64,000 bases of DNA from TMP-7 sp038212445. GTDB lineage: Bacteria; Acidobacteriota; Terriglobia; Bryobacterales; Bryobacteraceae. Shown here one piece after another: positions 51,502 through 60,556 of this stretch. Position 1 is the stretch's first letter. Each line of letters opens with the position of its first letter. The translations under genes were made by a program, and so were the position numbers. The notes below the pieces were generated by a model. That model had not been told where the DNA came from. It was given only the letters and a program-made list of their open reading frames with translations, and did not search any database. The DNA lies in contig JBBQUM010000001.1 in NCBI GenBank assembly GCA_038212445.1, forward strand, positions 1 to 64,000, given 5' to 3'.

Positions 51502-52743
51502 GTGCATCACTATGCGGTTCTGATCCTCGGCTTGCTGCTGGCGCCGGGCGCTTTGTCGTACTCGGTGCTGGCTCACGAGGCGATCATTGACGCGTCCTGG
51601 CAATCTTCCATTCTGCCTTTGCTCAAGCAGCGTTTTCCGAACGCCACCGCGGACGATCTGCGCAAAGCACACGCCTATGCGTACGGTGGGTCAATTATCC
51701 AGGACGCCGGCTATTACCCGCTAGGCAGTCACCTGTTCAGTGACCTGGTCCACTATGTGCGGAGTGGGGATTTTATTGAATCGCTGATCCGCAACTCGGC
51801 GGACCTTAACGAGTACGCCTTTTCGCTCGGCGCGCTTGCTCATTGGGCGGCTGATAACGAGGGCCACTCCATCGCCACAAACCGGGTGGTGGCAATGGTT
51901 TTTCCGAAGTTGAGAGCGAAGTATGGCAACTCGGTGAACTACGAGGACGATCCCAAGTCACACCTTCGCGTGGAATTCGCCTTTGACGTCAATCAGGTAG
52001 CGCGCGGCAGCTATGCACCGGAGAGCTATCACGATTTCATTGGATTTGAAGTGTCCAAGGAGGTCCTGAAACGGGCGGTTCGGGAGACTTACTCCATCGA
52101 TTTCGACAAGCTGTTTCTCAACGCGGACATTGCACTTGGAACCTATCGCTTCACCATAAGCTCGCTGATACCCCAGATGACCAAGGTGGCATGGGCGTCA
52201 AACGAGGCGGAAATTCAGAAGATGAATCCCGCAATGACCCGAAAGAAGTTCGTCTACAAGTTGCCGCATGTCGCCTTTGACAAGGAATACGGACATACGC
52301 ATAAGGAGCCCGGGTTTGGAGCGCGGCTGCTCGCTTTCTTTTTCCGGATCGTGCCCAAAGTCGGGCCATTCCGCGCACTTTCGGTTCCGCCGATTCCGGC
52401 CGAAGGAGAGAAGTTGTTTATCCGCAGTCTGGAGGCCGCCGGATCGAGATATGCAAACCAACTGCGGTCAGTGGGGACTGCAGGCTTCGATCTGCCTAAC
52501 ACCAACTTCGACACCGGCGAACCCGTGAAGCCGGGCGCCTACAAACGCGCGGATGAAACCTATGCGAAGTTGGTGGACAAGCTGGCGGGGCAGAAATTCG
52601 AGGGTGTGGATCAGAAACTGCGCGCCAACATTCTCGCCTTCTACAAAGATCCGGCCAAGCCGGTTGAAGATCCCAAGCTGAAACAACAACTGCTGGAGTT
52701 GAAACAGCTGGAGTTGAAACAGCTTGCATCCCAAGCCAATTAA
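51502..52743 (+). CDS. Zinc-dependent phospholipase C-like protein
   Basis: 413 residues, GTG start, signal peptide (LILGLLLAPGALSYS). The family pattern begins WSVL/YSVLAHEAIIDASW with His ligands, then HAYAYGGSIIQDAGYYPLGSHLFSDLVHY, YAFSLGALAHWAADNEGH, which carry the predicted zinc-binding His and Asp. Secreted lipases of this group are common in Acidobacteria but few are characterised. A 15-bp tandem duplication at 52693-52722 (CTGGAGTTGAAACAG twice) gives LELKQLELKQ near the C-terminus. Confidence 0.85.
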   Translation: MHHYAVLILGLLLAPGALSYSVLAHEAIIDASWQSSILPLLKQRFPNATADDLRKAHAYAYGGSIIQDAGYYPLGSHLFSDLVHYVRSGDFIESLIRNSADLNEYAFSLGALAHWAADNEGHSIATNRVVAMVFPKLRAKYGNSVNYEDDPKSHLRVEFAFDVNQVARGSYAPESYHDFIGFEVSKEVLKRAVRETYSIDFDKLFLNADIALGTYRFTISSLIPQMTKVAWASNEAEIQKMNPAMTRKKFVYKLPHVAFDKEYGHTHKEPGFGARLLAFFFRIVPKVGPFRALSVPPIPAEGEKLFIRSLEAAGSRYANQLRSVGTAGFDLPNTNFDTGEPVKPGAYKRADETYAKLVDKLAGQKFEGVDQKLRANILAFYKDPAKPVEDPKLKQQLLELKQLELKQLASQAN

Positions 52744-52773
52744 TCTTATCCTGGGCAAAGAAAAGGCGAACTG

Positions 52774-54027
52774 TTGATCGAGATCCAGGAACAACTAGCG
52801 GAGTTACGTCGCCGGGTGGCCCGCATCGACCGGAAGTACGACGGTCCGCTGAAGCCGCCACCGCCGCGTCCACTACTCGATCTGGCTACCAATGAGTTCA
52901 TCGAAGAGTCGCTGAACGGCTCAGAAGTGGAAAACGAGCACGGCCGCCACTTCCAGACGGAGCGCCTCTGGGAGCGGCACAAGCGTCACGGCAGTATGGG
53001 GATCATGGATCTCGAGGATCTGCCGCACGATCTACTCGATCCCATTTCGCAAGGTGCCATCCCGAGTTGCGCGCCTCAGGGCTGGGCTTTTCTCGATACG
53101 GAAACTACCGGACTGGCTGGAGGCTCTGGAACCTACGCGTTTCTCATCGGGGTTGGCTCTATCACCCCCGCCGGCTTCCATCTGCGCCAGTTTTTCATGC
53201 GCGACTACGACGAGGAGGCCAGTCTGCTGCATGCGCTGTCCGCCTACCTCGAGCAGTTTGAGGTGCTGATCACTTACAACGGCAAGACCTTCGATCAGCC
53301 GCTGCTTGAAACGCGTTATCGCATGTCCCGCTTTCGTCCGCCGTTCGCCCGCATGCAGCACCTAGACCTCCTGTTTGGATCGCGCCGGCTGTGGAATCTG
53401 CGCTTCGATAGCTGCCGTCTGGTGGAACTGGAACGCCAGATACTGGGTGTCGAGCGCCAGGGCGACCTGCCTGGGGAGATGATCCCCTACGTTTATTTCG
53501 ACTATCTTCGCAACCGCGAGGCGTTTCGGGTGGTGCCGATTCTGCATCACAACGCCATCGACATTCTTACGCTCGCCTGCCTGACAGGGATTGTCCCATG
53601 GGCGTTTCACTCACCCGAGAAGGCGCGAATCACGCATGGGAGTGAGATGGCCGGTCTGGCTCGCTGGTATGCCCGCGCCGACCAGCACGATCAAGCTCTT
53701 GGGCTCTTGCGTAGAGCCATAGAGGCTGGTCTTCCGGATGACCTGATGTTCCGCACGATGTGGGATATTGCAGCGCTGGAGAAAAAACGCGGATGTCCTG
53801 AAGCGGCGCTTCCAGTGCTCACTGACCTGACGCTGTCACGCAACCCGTATCGCTGTGCCGCCTATGAAGCGCTCGCCAAATATTACGAGCATCGCGAACG
53901 CAATACTGCGATGGCGCTCGAAATGACGCATGCGGCACTGGCCGTCGAAGACTCGCCCGAGCTGCGCAAGCGCGAGCAGCGTCTCGAACGCCGTCTGAGC
54001 GCGCCTCGGGCAAAGCGTCTGCTTTAG
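52774..54027 (+). CDS. YprB-type ribonuclease H-like 3'-5' exonuclease domain protein
   Basis: 417 residues, TTG start after aaaggcg. An N-terminal helical region precedes the DEDD-type nuclease: FLDTETTGLAGG (Asp, Glu), ITYNGKTFDQPLLETRY (Asp) and HHNAIDILTLACL (His, Asp). The C-terminal 130 residues look like TPR-type helices (ALPVLTDLTLSRNPYRCAAYEAL). It is cytoplasmic; the nucleic-acid substrate is unknown. Confidence 0.88.
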   Translation: MIEIQEQLAELRRRVARIDRKYDGPLKPPPPRPLLDLATNEFIEESLNGSEVENEHGRHFQTERLWERHKRHGSMGIMDLEDLPHDLLDPISQGAIPSCAPQGWAFLDTETTGLAGGSGTYAFLIGVGSITPAGFHLRQFFMRDYDEEASLLHALSAYLEQFEVLITYNGKTFDQPLLETRYRMSRFRPPFARMQHLDLLFGSRRLWNLRFDSCRLVELERQILGVERQGDLPGEMIPYVYFDYLRNREAFRVVPILHHNAIDILTLACLTGIVPWAFHSPEKARITHGSEMAGLARWYARADQHDQALGLLRRAIEAGLPDDLMFRTMWDIAALEKKRGCPEAALPVLTDLTLSRNPYRCAAYEALAKYYEHRERNTAMALEMTHAALAVEDSPELRKREQRLERRLSAPRAKRLL

Positions 54028-54056
54028 GTGTACGCTGTTCCTAAAGAGAGGGCGAT

Positions 54057-54512
54057 TTGATCCAACTGAAGGTTAACGGGAAAAGCCAGCAGTTCGATGG
54101 CGATCAGGAGATGCCGTTGTTGTGGTATCTCCACGACGTAATCGAGCTCACGGGGACGAAGTTCGGATGCGGGATGGGCCTGTGCGGTGCATGCACCGTC
54201 CATCTGGATGGGAAGGCAGTGAGAAGCTGCCAGACTTCCATGAAGTCGGCCGCCGGCAAGAGCATCACCACGATCGAGGGTCTGGATCCACAAGGCCGTC
54301 ATCCATTGCAAGTGTCATGGCGCGCCAACAACGTTCCGCAGTGCGGGTACTGCCAGAGCGGCCAGATCATGCAGGCGGCGGCGCTGCTCAAGGAAAAGCC
54401 TAAGCCGACCGACGCTGATATCGACTCCGCGATGGACGGCAACATATGCCGCTGCGGCACTTATCAGCGCATCCGCAAGGCGATCAAGCAGGCCGCGGGG
54501 GTGAAGGCATGA
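54057..54512 (+). CDS. (2Fe-2S)-binding subunit of a molybdenum hydroxylase (IorA-like)
   Basis: 151 residues, TTG start. The plant-type cluster is bound by CGMGLCGACTVHLDGKAVRSC and the second cluster by CGYCQSGQIM and NICRCGTY. It transfers electrons from the molybdenum site of the large subunit, as in isoquinoline 1-oxidoreductase and aldehyde dehydrogenases of this type. The stop overlaps the next gene as ATGA. Confidence 0.93.
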   Translation: MIQLKVNGKSQQFDGDQEMPLLWYLHDVIELTGTKFGCGMGLCGACTVHLDGKAVRSCQTSMKSAAGKSITTIEGLDPQGRHPLQVSWRANNVPQCGYCQSGQIMQAAALLKEKPKPTDADIDSAMDGNICRCGTYQRIRKAIKQAAGVKA

Positions 54513-56719
54513 CAAACATCCGCAAGGTGAACCGCCGGGGCTTTCTCGGCTCGGTCATGTCGGCGGGTTCGCTGATTCTTGCTTCTCGTGTGATCCCCGA
54601 TTCTCTGCTTGCCGATACTGCCGATACCTCCGCCTGGCACCCCAGCGTCTACCTCGGCCTTCAGCCCGATGGCACGGTGATCATCATTTCGCATCGCTCC
54701 GAGATGGGCACTGGAATTCGCAGCGTGCTGCCGATGGTGGCCGCGGACGAACTCGAGGCCGACTGGAAGCGTGTGCGCGTTGAGCAGGCCATCGGCGACA
54801 AGAAGTACGGCGATCAGAACACGGATGGATCCTGTTCTATTCGCGATTTTTACGACACGGTCCGCAACCAAAGCGCTACTGCCCGTCTGATGCTGGAACG
54901 CGCGGCCGCCCGAAAGTGGGGCGTCACGGCGGACGAGTGCAAGGCGCAGAATCACTTTGTCGTCCACAAGAGCGGCAAGAAACTCGGCTATGGCGAACTA
55001 GTGAAGTTCGCGGCCGCTGAATCGGTGCCTAAGACCGAGGACGTGCGGCTCAAGAAGCCTTCGGAGTTCCGTTATATCGGCAAGGACCTGCCGACCATCG
55101 ACCTCGATGCTCATGTTACGGGTAAGGCAATCTTCGGGATGGATGCCCGCATGCCGGGTATGGTCTTCGCCTCCATCGAGCGCCCCCCGGTGCTCGGCGC
55201 CAAGCTGAAGAGCGTCGACGATTCAGCCGCGAGGCAGGTGAAGGGTGTGATCGATGTTGTGACGTTGGAAGGTTTCAAGCCTCCCACTCACATGTTTTTC
55301 CAACTCGGCGGAGTAGCCGTAATTGCGGACAACACGTGGACCGCGATGCAGGCGCGCAAGAAGCTCAAGATTGAGTGGGACCTGGGGCCAAACGCCGCCT
55401 ATCAATCGGACTCCTACAAGAAGTTGCTGCTTGATACGGCCCACAAGCCCGGCAAGGTGGCACGCAACGTCGGAGATGTGGACGCGGAGTTCGCGCGTGG
55501 CGGCAAGACGTTAGAAGCCGACTACTACGTCCCGCTGCTCGCGCACGCCGCGATGGAGCCTCCCGCTGCCGTTGCTGAATTCAAAGACGGCAAGGTGGTG
55601 GCGCACACGGCGACTCAGAATCCTCAGGCGGTCCAGGACACGGTGGCGGCTGCGCTGGGTATCAAGCCGACTGATGTCACCTGCTACGTGACGCTTCTCG
55701 GGGGCGGATTCGGCCGGAAGTCCAAGCCGGACTACGTGGCTGAGGCGGCGCTTCTTTCGAAGAAGGTCAACAAGCCGGTAAAGGTGGTGTGGAGCCGTGA
55801 AGACGATCTGAAGTTCGACTTCTATCACGCGGTGGCCGGGATGTATCTGAAGGCGTCGACGGATAGCGCGGGCAAACCCACAGCCTGGCTACAGCGGAGC
55901 GTTTTCCCTTCGATCGCATCAACCTTTGACTCCCGCGCCGAGTATGGCGCGCCGTTCGAGATGCAGATGGGATGGTCGAACGTGCCGTTCAATATCCCCA
56001 ATCACCGGGCTGAGAACGGTCCGGCAAAGAACCATGTACGCATTGGCTGGATGCGTTCAGTCTCGAATATTTACCACGCGTTTGCGGTGCAGGGATTTCT
56101 TGACGAACTGGCTGCTGCGGCAAACCGCGATCGCGTCGAGTACATGCTCGAAGTTCTCGGTGAACCGAAGAAGACGAAGTGGTCGCCGCAGGACAAATTC
56201 GAGTTTGACTCCGCGCGGTTGGCCAACGTCATCAAGTTAGCCGCTGAGAAGTCCGGCTGGGCTCAGAAAAAGCCATCAAAAGGCCGCGCGCTTGGGATCG
56301 CCGCTCACTGGAGCTTCTACACCTACGTTGCCGCTGTTGTTGAGATCGAAATCGACGCCAAAAATCGGATCCGGATTCCGCGGGTTGATATGGCGGTTGA
56401 CCCGGGGACAGTGATCAATCCTGATCGCGTCCGGGCGCAATTCGAAGGTGCTGCCGTATTCGGCACGAGTCTCGCCATGATGGGCGAGATCACTGCTGCG
56501 GACGGCAAGATCGTTCAGTCGAACTTCCACAATTATCCGGTTGCGCGTATGGACGAGGCGCCACGCCAGACCAATGTCTATATTGTGCCGAGCACTGAAC
56601 CCCCGGCCGGCGTGGGTGAACCCGGCGTGCCTCCGATGGCCCCGGCGATCTGTAATGCTATCTTCGCTGCTACCGGAAAACGCATCCGTGAATTGCCAGT
56701 GAAGAAACATTTCGCCTGA
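54509..56719 (+). CDS. Molybdopterin-binding subunit of a molybdenum hydroxylase (IorB-like), Tat-exported
   Basis: 736 residues. Begins with a Tat signal (VNRRGFLGSVMSAGSLILAS), so the folded enzyme is exported together with its small partner. Molybdopterin contacts: GGGFGRKSKPDYV and PPAGVGEPGVPPMAPAICNAIF, with the catalytic Glu of GVGEPG. It oxidises aldehydes or N-heterocycles in characterised relatives; the substrate here is unknown. Overlaps by 4 nt with IorA-like and by 1 nt with the SDR gene (TGATG). The short start MTNIRKVNRR fits the Tat signal. Confidence 0.92.
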   Translation: MTNIRKVNRRGFLGSVMSAGSLILASRVIPDSLLADTADTSAWHPSVYLGLQPDGTVIIISHRSEMGTGIRSVLPMVAADELEADWKRVRVEQAIGDKKYGDQNTDGSCSIRDFYDTVRNQSATARLMLERAAARKWGVTADECKAQNHFVVHKSGKKLGYGELVKFAAAESVPKTEDVRLKKPSEFRYIGKDLPTIDLDAHVTGKAIFGMDARMPGMVFASIERPPVLGAKLKSVDDSAARQVKGVIDVVTLEGFKPPTHMFFQLGGVAVIADNTWTAMQARKKLKIEWDLGPNAAYQSDSYKKLLLDTAHKPGKVARNVGDVDAEFARGGKTLEADYYVPLLAHAAMEPPAAVAEFKDGKVVAHTATQNPQAVQDTVAAALGIKPTDVTCYVTLLGGGFGRKSKPDYVAEAALLSKKVNKPVKVVWSREDDLKFDFYHAVAGMYLKASTDSAGKPTAWLQRSVFPSIASTFDSRAEYGAPFEMQMGWSNVPFNIPNHRAENGPAKNHVRIGWMRSVSNIYHAFAVQGFLDELAAAANRDRVEYMLEVLGEPKKTKWSPQDKFEFDSARLANVIKLAAEKSGWAQKKPSKGRALGIAAHWSFYTYVAAVVEIEIDAKNRIRIPRVDMAVDPGTVINPDRVRAQFEGAAVFGTSLAMMGEITAADGKIVQSNFHNYPVARMDEAPRQTNVYIVPSTEPPAGVGEPGVPPMAPAICNAIFAATGKRIRELPVKKHFA

Positions 56720-57714
56720 TGCGCGCACTGTTTATCGGCGGCACGGGAGTGATCAGTGCCGCGTCGACCGAACTTGCGGCGGCCCGTGGAATCGATCTCA
56801 CGATCCTTACCCGCGGACGCCGCGAGCAGCCTCTGCCGCCGGGCGTGAAGACGCTTGTCGCGGATATCGAGAATCCAGTGGAGGCTGCGCGGTCGCTCGG
56901 CGATTCCGTATTCGATGTAGTTGTAGACTGGATCGCTTTCACTCCCGGCCAGATCGAGCGGGACATCGAGTTGTTCCGCGGCAGGACGCGGCAATACATC
57001 TTCATCAGTTCGGCGAGTGCCTATCAGAAGCCGCCGTCGCACTACCTGATCACCGAGTCGACGCCATTGGCGAATCCCTTTTGGCAGTACTCAAGGGACA
57101 AGATCGCCTGTGAGGACCGCCTGATGCGGGCCTATCGCGAGGAATCGTTTCCCGTAACCATCGTGCGTCCCTCGCTGACGTTCGGTGACACGCAAATCGC
57201 GCTCGCCGTAAACAGCTGGGCAAAGTCGTATACCGTCATTGATCGCATGCGGCGTGGGAAGAAGGTGATTGTGCCAGGGGACGGTACGTCTCTTTGGGTG
57301 ATCACTCACAATACGGATTTCGCGAAGGGCTTTGTTGGCTTGATGGGGCACGAGCAGTCGATCGGCCATGCCTTCCACATCACTACCGATGAAGTCATGT
57401 GTTGGGATCAGTTCTACCGAATCACCGCGCAGGCGGCCGGGGCAGAACCTCACCTGATCCACATCGCGTCAGACTTGATCGCCAAACATATCCCGGAAAA
57501 ACTGGGCAGTCTGGTAGGGGACAAGGCTGCCAGCGTGGTCTTCGACAATAGCAAGATCAAGCAGTTTGTGCCGGACTTCCGGGCCACTGTCCCGTTTGCC
57601 GAGGGCATCCGCCGCACTCTCGCCTGGTTCGACGCTGATGCAGTGAGGCGCGAGGTGGACGCTCATGCCGACGCCGCCTACGATAAATTGATCGCCGCAT
57701 ACGAGACAATCTAA
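56719..57714 (+). CDS. NAD-dependent epimerase/dehydratase-type SDR protein
   Basis: 331 residues. Rossmann start LFIGGTGVISAAS (GxxGxxG variant GGTGVIS), the FISSASAY strand and YSRDK (YxxxK active-site pattern). FGDTQIALAVN and HAFHITTDEVMCWDQFY resemble the plant and bacterial nucleoside-diphosphate-sugar-type reductase group. Translated with the molybdenum hydroxylase genes, it may work on the same substrate or on their cofactor; this is inference. Confidence 0.88.
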   Translation: MRALFIGGTGVISAASTELAAARGIDLTILTRGRREQPLPPGVKTLVADIENPVEAARSLGDSVFDVVVDWIAFTPGQIERDIELFRGRTRQYIFISSASAYQKPPSHYLITESTPLANPFWQYSRDKIACEDRLMRAYREESFPVTIVRPSLTFGDTQIALAVNSWAKSYTVIDRMRRGKKVIVPGDGTSLWVITHNTDFAKGFVGLMGHEQSIGHAFHITTDEVMCWDQFYRITAQAAGAEPHLIHIASDLIAKHIPEKLGSLVGDKAASVVFDNSKIKQFVPDFRATVPFAEGIRRTLAWFDADAVRREVDAHADAAYDKLIAAYETI

Positions 57715-57762
57715 GCAGTAGTAGTTTTACGCACTGGGAAACCGCGAGAAGAGGAAACTACG

Positions 57763-58176
57763 ATGAGAGTCGCTAGAGCGCTGGGAGTGTTGTGTGTGGC
57801 ATGCGTTGGACTCTGGGGTGAGTCCGGGTACGTCATGAGCCATGTCGGCAATCTGAGGGCTCACGTGAATTCGCTCGAAATCACCAAGGAAGAGACACGG
57901 ACGATGGTGCGGTTGTTGGGCTCGGACGGGCACGAGGTGGCGGTGATTGACGTGACTGTCCCATCGGCGCCGAAGGTAAAGATTGGCGAGGCGGCAGTAC
58001 GTCCGGTGAAGAACCGGCGCGCGGCGTCGCTGGGCGAGGTGGGCGCGACCGCCGACGATACCTCACGGGAATTGCGGTACGTGGTGGGCGAGACCGACTT
58101 CTGGGTGGTGAACTATCGGGATTTGGACCGCGAGCGCGCACAGATCGTTGCGACGCAGGCTCTTTACGCGCCTTAG
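57763..58176 (+). CDS. Small secreted protein of unknown function
   Basis: 137 residues. A signal peptide (RALGVLCVACVGLWGES) is followed by a mostly beta, charged domain with no recognisable motif: HVNSLEITKEETRTMVRLLG and ETDFWVVNYRDLDRERAQIV. agaggaaac precedes the ATG. Its end overlaps the uvrC end by 4 nt on the other strand. Confidence 0.75.
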   Translation: MRVARALGVLCVACVGLWGESGYVMSHVGNLRAHVNSLEITKEETRTMVRLLGSDGHEVAVIDVTVPSAPKVKIGEAAVRPVKNRRAASLGEVGATADDTSRELRYVVGETDFWVVNYRDLDRERAQIVATQALYAP

Positions 58177-60020
58177 TCAGTAGGCAGAATCGGGAACGGG
58201 TCGGCCTTGACGACAACTTCTTCGACCGGCTCAGCGTAAAACAATCTGACGCGGCGCGCTGCGGCCGCTCCCACAATAGCCGCCAGTTGAGCCTCCGTGG
58301 CGTTGCGCACTTGCTCTGAACTGCCCAGGGTTCGGAGAAGCTTCTCCACCGTCTTTTTGCCGACTCCCGGTACATCCGCTAACTCTGACGTGAGACGCAC
58401 TGCATTGCGACGCGTGCGGTGGAAGGTGACGGCGAAGCGATGAGCCTCATCGCGGATTAATTGCACAAGATGTAGAACCGGCGAGAAACGGTCGAGCACC
58501 ACCGGTTCGTCCTCTTGTCCGTAGACGTAGATAATCTCTTCGCGCTTGGCGATCGAGGCCAGCGGAAGGTCGGTGATGCCAATGGCTTCGAGCGCGTCAG
58601 CGGCGGCATGCAATTGCCCGAGTCCGCCGTCAATCAGCACCAGGCCGGGCATGAGCTGATTCTCTTCTTTCAAACGGGAGTATCGCCGCGTCACGACCTC
58701 CTTCATGCTGGCGAAGTCATCATTGCCGACCACCGTGCGAATGATGAATTTGCGGTAGTCCGACTTCTTCATGCGCCCGTTTTCCCACACCACCATACTG
58801 GCCACCTTATCGGTGCCCTGAATGTGAGAGATATCGAAGCATTCGATCCGCTCTGGCGCATCGGCGAGATTGAGGGCGTCCTGCAGCGCGGTCTTAATCA
58901 GCGTCGACGAAGGCTTGAGTACGCGGAAGCGCCCGTCAAAGCTGTTCTTGGCGTTGCCTTCCACCAGCTTGATCATGGCCTTCTTTTCGCCGCGTTGAGG
59001 TGTGTGAATTTCAACCTTGCGGCCGCGCCGCTCGCTCAAGAGCTCTTCCAGCGGTTCCCGGTCTTCAAACTCGACCGGGACATGAATCATGCGCGGAACG
59101 TACTGTTGCTCCAGGTAGATCTGTTTCAGCAGGGAGGAGAACATCTCTTCGGGGTCGAATTGAAGCTGGTCTTCCCAGAAGAACTCCCGCCGGTCTACGA
59201 CATGCCCGTTGCGAAGATGGAATAGATTGACGGCCACCAACGGCGGTTCCGCGTAGTAGCCAAAGATGTCCTCATCCTTGCCTTCGGCGGCTGCCATTTT
59301 CTGCTTCTCTTCCACTTCTTCGACGGTGGTGAGGAGATTGCGCAATCCGCCCGCTTCTTCGAAACGCATTTCGTCGGAGGCGGACTGCATGCGTTCGCGC
59401 AGGCCCTCGGCGAGATCCCGGTGGCGGCCTTCGAGGAAGAGTCGGACGTCGCGAACCGCCGCCGCGTACTGGTCTGCGGACACCAGACCCTCGACGCACG
59501 GGCCCAGGCAACGGTGGATGTGGAACTGAAGGCAGGGATGGGTGTGTTTGCGGCTGAAGTCGATCTTGCAGGACGGGACTTTGAAGTGCCGGTGGATGAA
59601 ATGAACCAGCCGGTGTGCGAGATTGCCGGGGAAGTAGGGGCCGTAATAGGTGGAGCCGTCCTTCTTGAGCCGTCGAGTCACATAGACGCGGGGAAAGCGT
59701 TCACCGGTCAGTTTGATGTACGGGAAAGTTTTGTCGTCGCGCAGCAGAATATTGAAGCGCGGCTGGTACTGCTTGATGAGGTTGTTCTCTAGAGCCAGAG
59801 CTTCCTTGTTGTTATCCACGGTGATGTAGTGGATATCGCGGGCCTCGTGGATGAGGGTGCCGGTTTTGGAGTCGGCGAGGCGTTCTTCGAGGAAGTAACT
59901 GCGAACGCGCGCACGTAGGTTCTTCGCTTTACCTACATAAATGACGGTGCCATGCGCGTCTTTGTAGAGGTAAACACCCGGCTGGGTGGGAAGTTGGGCC
60001 GCTATTTCGCGGAGGTCCAT
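58173..60020 (-). CDS. uvrC: Excinuclease ABC subunit C
   Basis: 615 residues. It makes both incisions in nucleotide excision repair. GIY-YIG nuclease at residues 13-95 (GVYLYKDAHGTVIYVGKAKN), UVR motif near 210-235 (QSASDEMRFEEAGGLRNLL), RNase H-like second nuclease (IECFDISHIQGTDKVAS, VLIDGGLGQLHAA) and C-terminal helix-hairpin-helix (ELADVPGVGKKTVEKLLRTLG). TATAGT lies 8 nt before the ATG. Confidence 0.97.
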   Translation of the reverse strand: MDLREIAAQLPTQPGVYLYKDAHGTVIYVGKAKNLRARVRSYFLEERLADSKTGTLIHEARDIHYITVDNNKEALALENNLIKQYQPRFNILLRDDKTFPYIKLTGERFPRVYVTRRLKKDGSTYYGPYFPGNLAHRLVHFIHRHFKVPSCKIDFSRKHTHPCLQFHIHRCLGPCVEGLVSADQYAAAVRDVRLFLEGRHRDLAEGLRERMQSASDEMRFEEAGGLRNLLTTVEEVEEKQKMAAAEGKDEDIFGYYAEPPLVAVNLFHLRNGHVVDRREFFWEDQLQFDPEEMFSSLLKQIYLEQQYVPRMIHVPVEFEDREPLEELLSERRGRKVEIHTPQRGEKKAMIKLVEGNAKNSFDGRFRVLKPSSTLIKTALQDALNLADAPERIECFDISHIQGTDKVASMVVWENGRMKKSDYRKFIIRTVVGNDDFASMKEVVTRRYSRLKEENQLMPGLVLIDGGLGQLHAAADALEAIGITDLPLASIAKREEIIYVYGQEDEPVVLDRFSPVLHLVQLIRDEAHRFAVTFHRTRRNAVRLTSELADVPGVGKKTVEKLLRTLGSSEQVRNATEAQLAAIVGAAAARRVRLFYAEPVEEVVVKADPFPILPTD

Positions 60021-60042
60021 CGGAGGAGACTATACTTTAATT
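60021..60042. promoter_or_regulatory. Divergent promoter, uvrC / TPR gene, with overlapping -10 boxes
   Basis: The 22-nt gap contains ACTATACT (60029-60036). Plus strand TATACT ends 6 nt before the GTG of the TPR gene. Minus strand TATAGT ends 8 nt before the uvrC ATG. The boxes share four bases. On the plus strand the transcript must be leaderless or nearly so. ggagga near 60022-60027 lies upstream of the plus-strand box and cannot serve as its ribosome binding site. Confidence 0.5.
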
Positions 60043-60465
60043 GTGGCACGGGTATTCGTAAACTGGGCATTTTTAGCGGTGAGCACGACCTTCGTGATGG
60101 CTCAGAACCCTCCGAAAACTCAGAAGCCGCCGGCGCAGCAGGAGCAACAGGAACAGGAGCCGCCGGAAGAGGATGCGAGCCTAAAGCCAAAGGAATACGC
60201 GTTCAACCCGTTGCAGGCGCAGAAGGAACTGACAGTCGGCGGGTATTACTTCCGGAAGGGCAGTTTCAAGGCCGCGGCCAGTCGTTTCCGTGAAGCCGCA
60301 CGTTGGGATCCCACGATCGCTGATCCCTGGTTCCGTCTTGGCGAGGCAGAAGAAAAGCTGCATGACAAGAAAGCGGCCAAGGAAGCCTTTGCCAAATACC
60401 TGGAGATGGCTCCCGACGGCAAGGAAGCCGCGGCCGCGAAGAAGAGATTGGGCGGCATTCAGTAG
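60043..60465 (+). CDS. Small secreted TPR-like (BamD-type) protein
   Basis: 140 residues, GTG start giving VARVFVNWAFLAVSTTFVMAQ, a signal peptide. A Gln/Pro/Glu-rich linker (PPAQQEQQEQEPPEE) is followed by two TPR-like units (GYYFRKGSFKAAASRFREAA, PWFRLGEAEEKLHDKKAAKE). It resembles the N-terminal part of outer-membrane assembly lipoproteins but has no lipobox cysteine. Role unknown. Confidence 0.8.
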   Translation: MARVFVNWAFLAVSTTFVMAQNPPKTQKPPAQQEQQEQEPPEEDASLKPKEYAFNPLQAQKELTVGGYYFRKGSFKAAASRFREAARWDPTIADPWFRLGEAEEKLHDKKAAKEAFAKYLEMAPDGKEAAAAKKRLGGIQ

Positions 60466-60556
60466 GATCGGAAAAATCCTAGGCGAAGGTCGTGTGTGGG
60501 TTGGGTTATGCTGGTAGCGGAACCCGGCAAAGAAGCGGCCCGGTCCCGCTCAGCTA

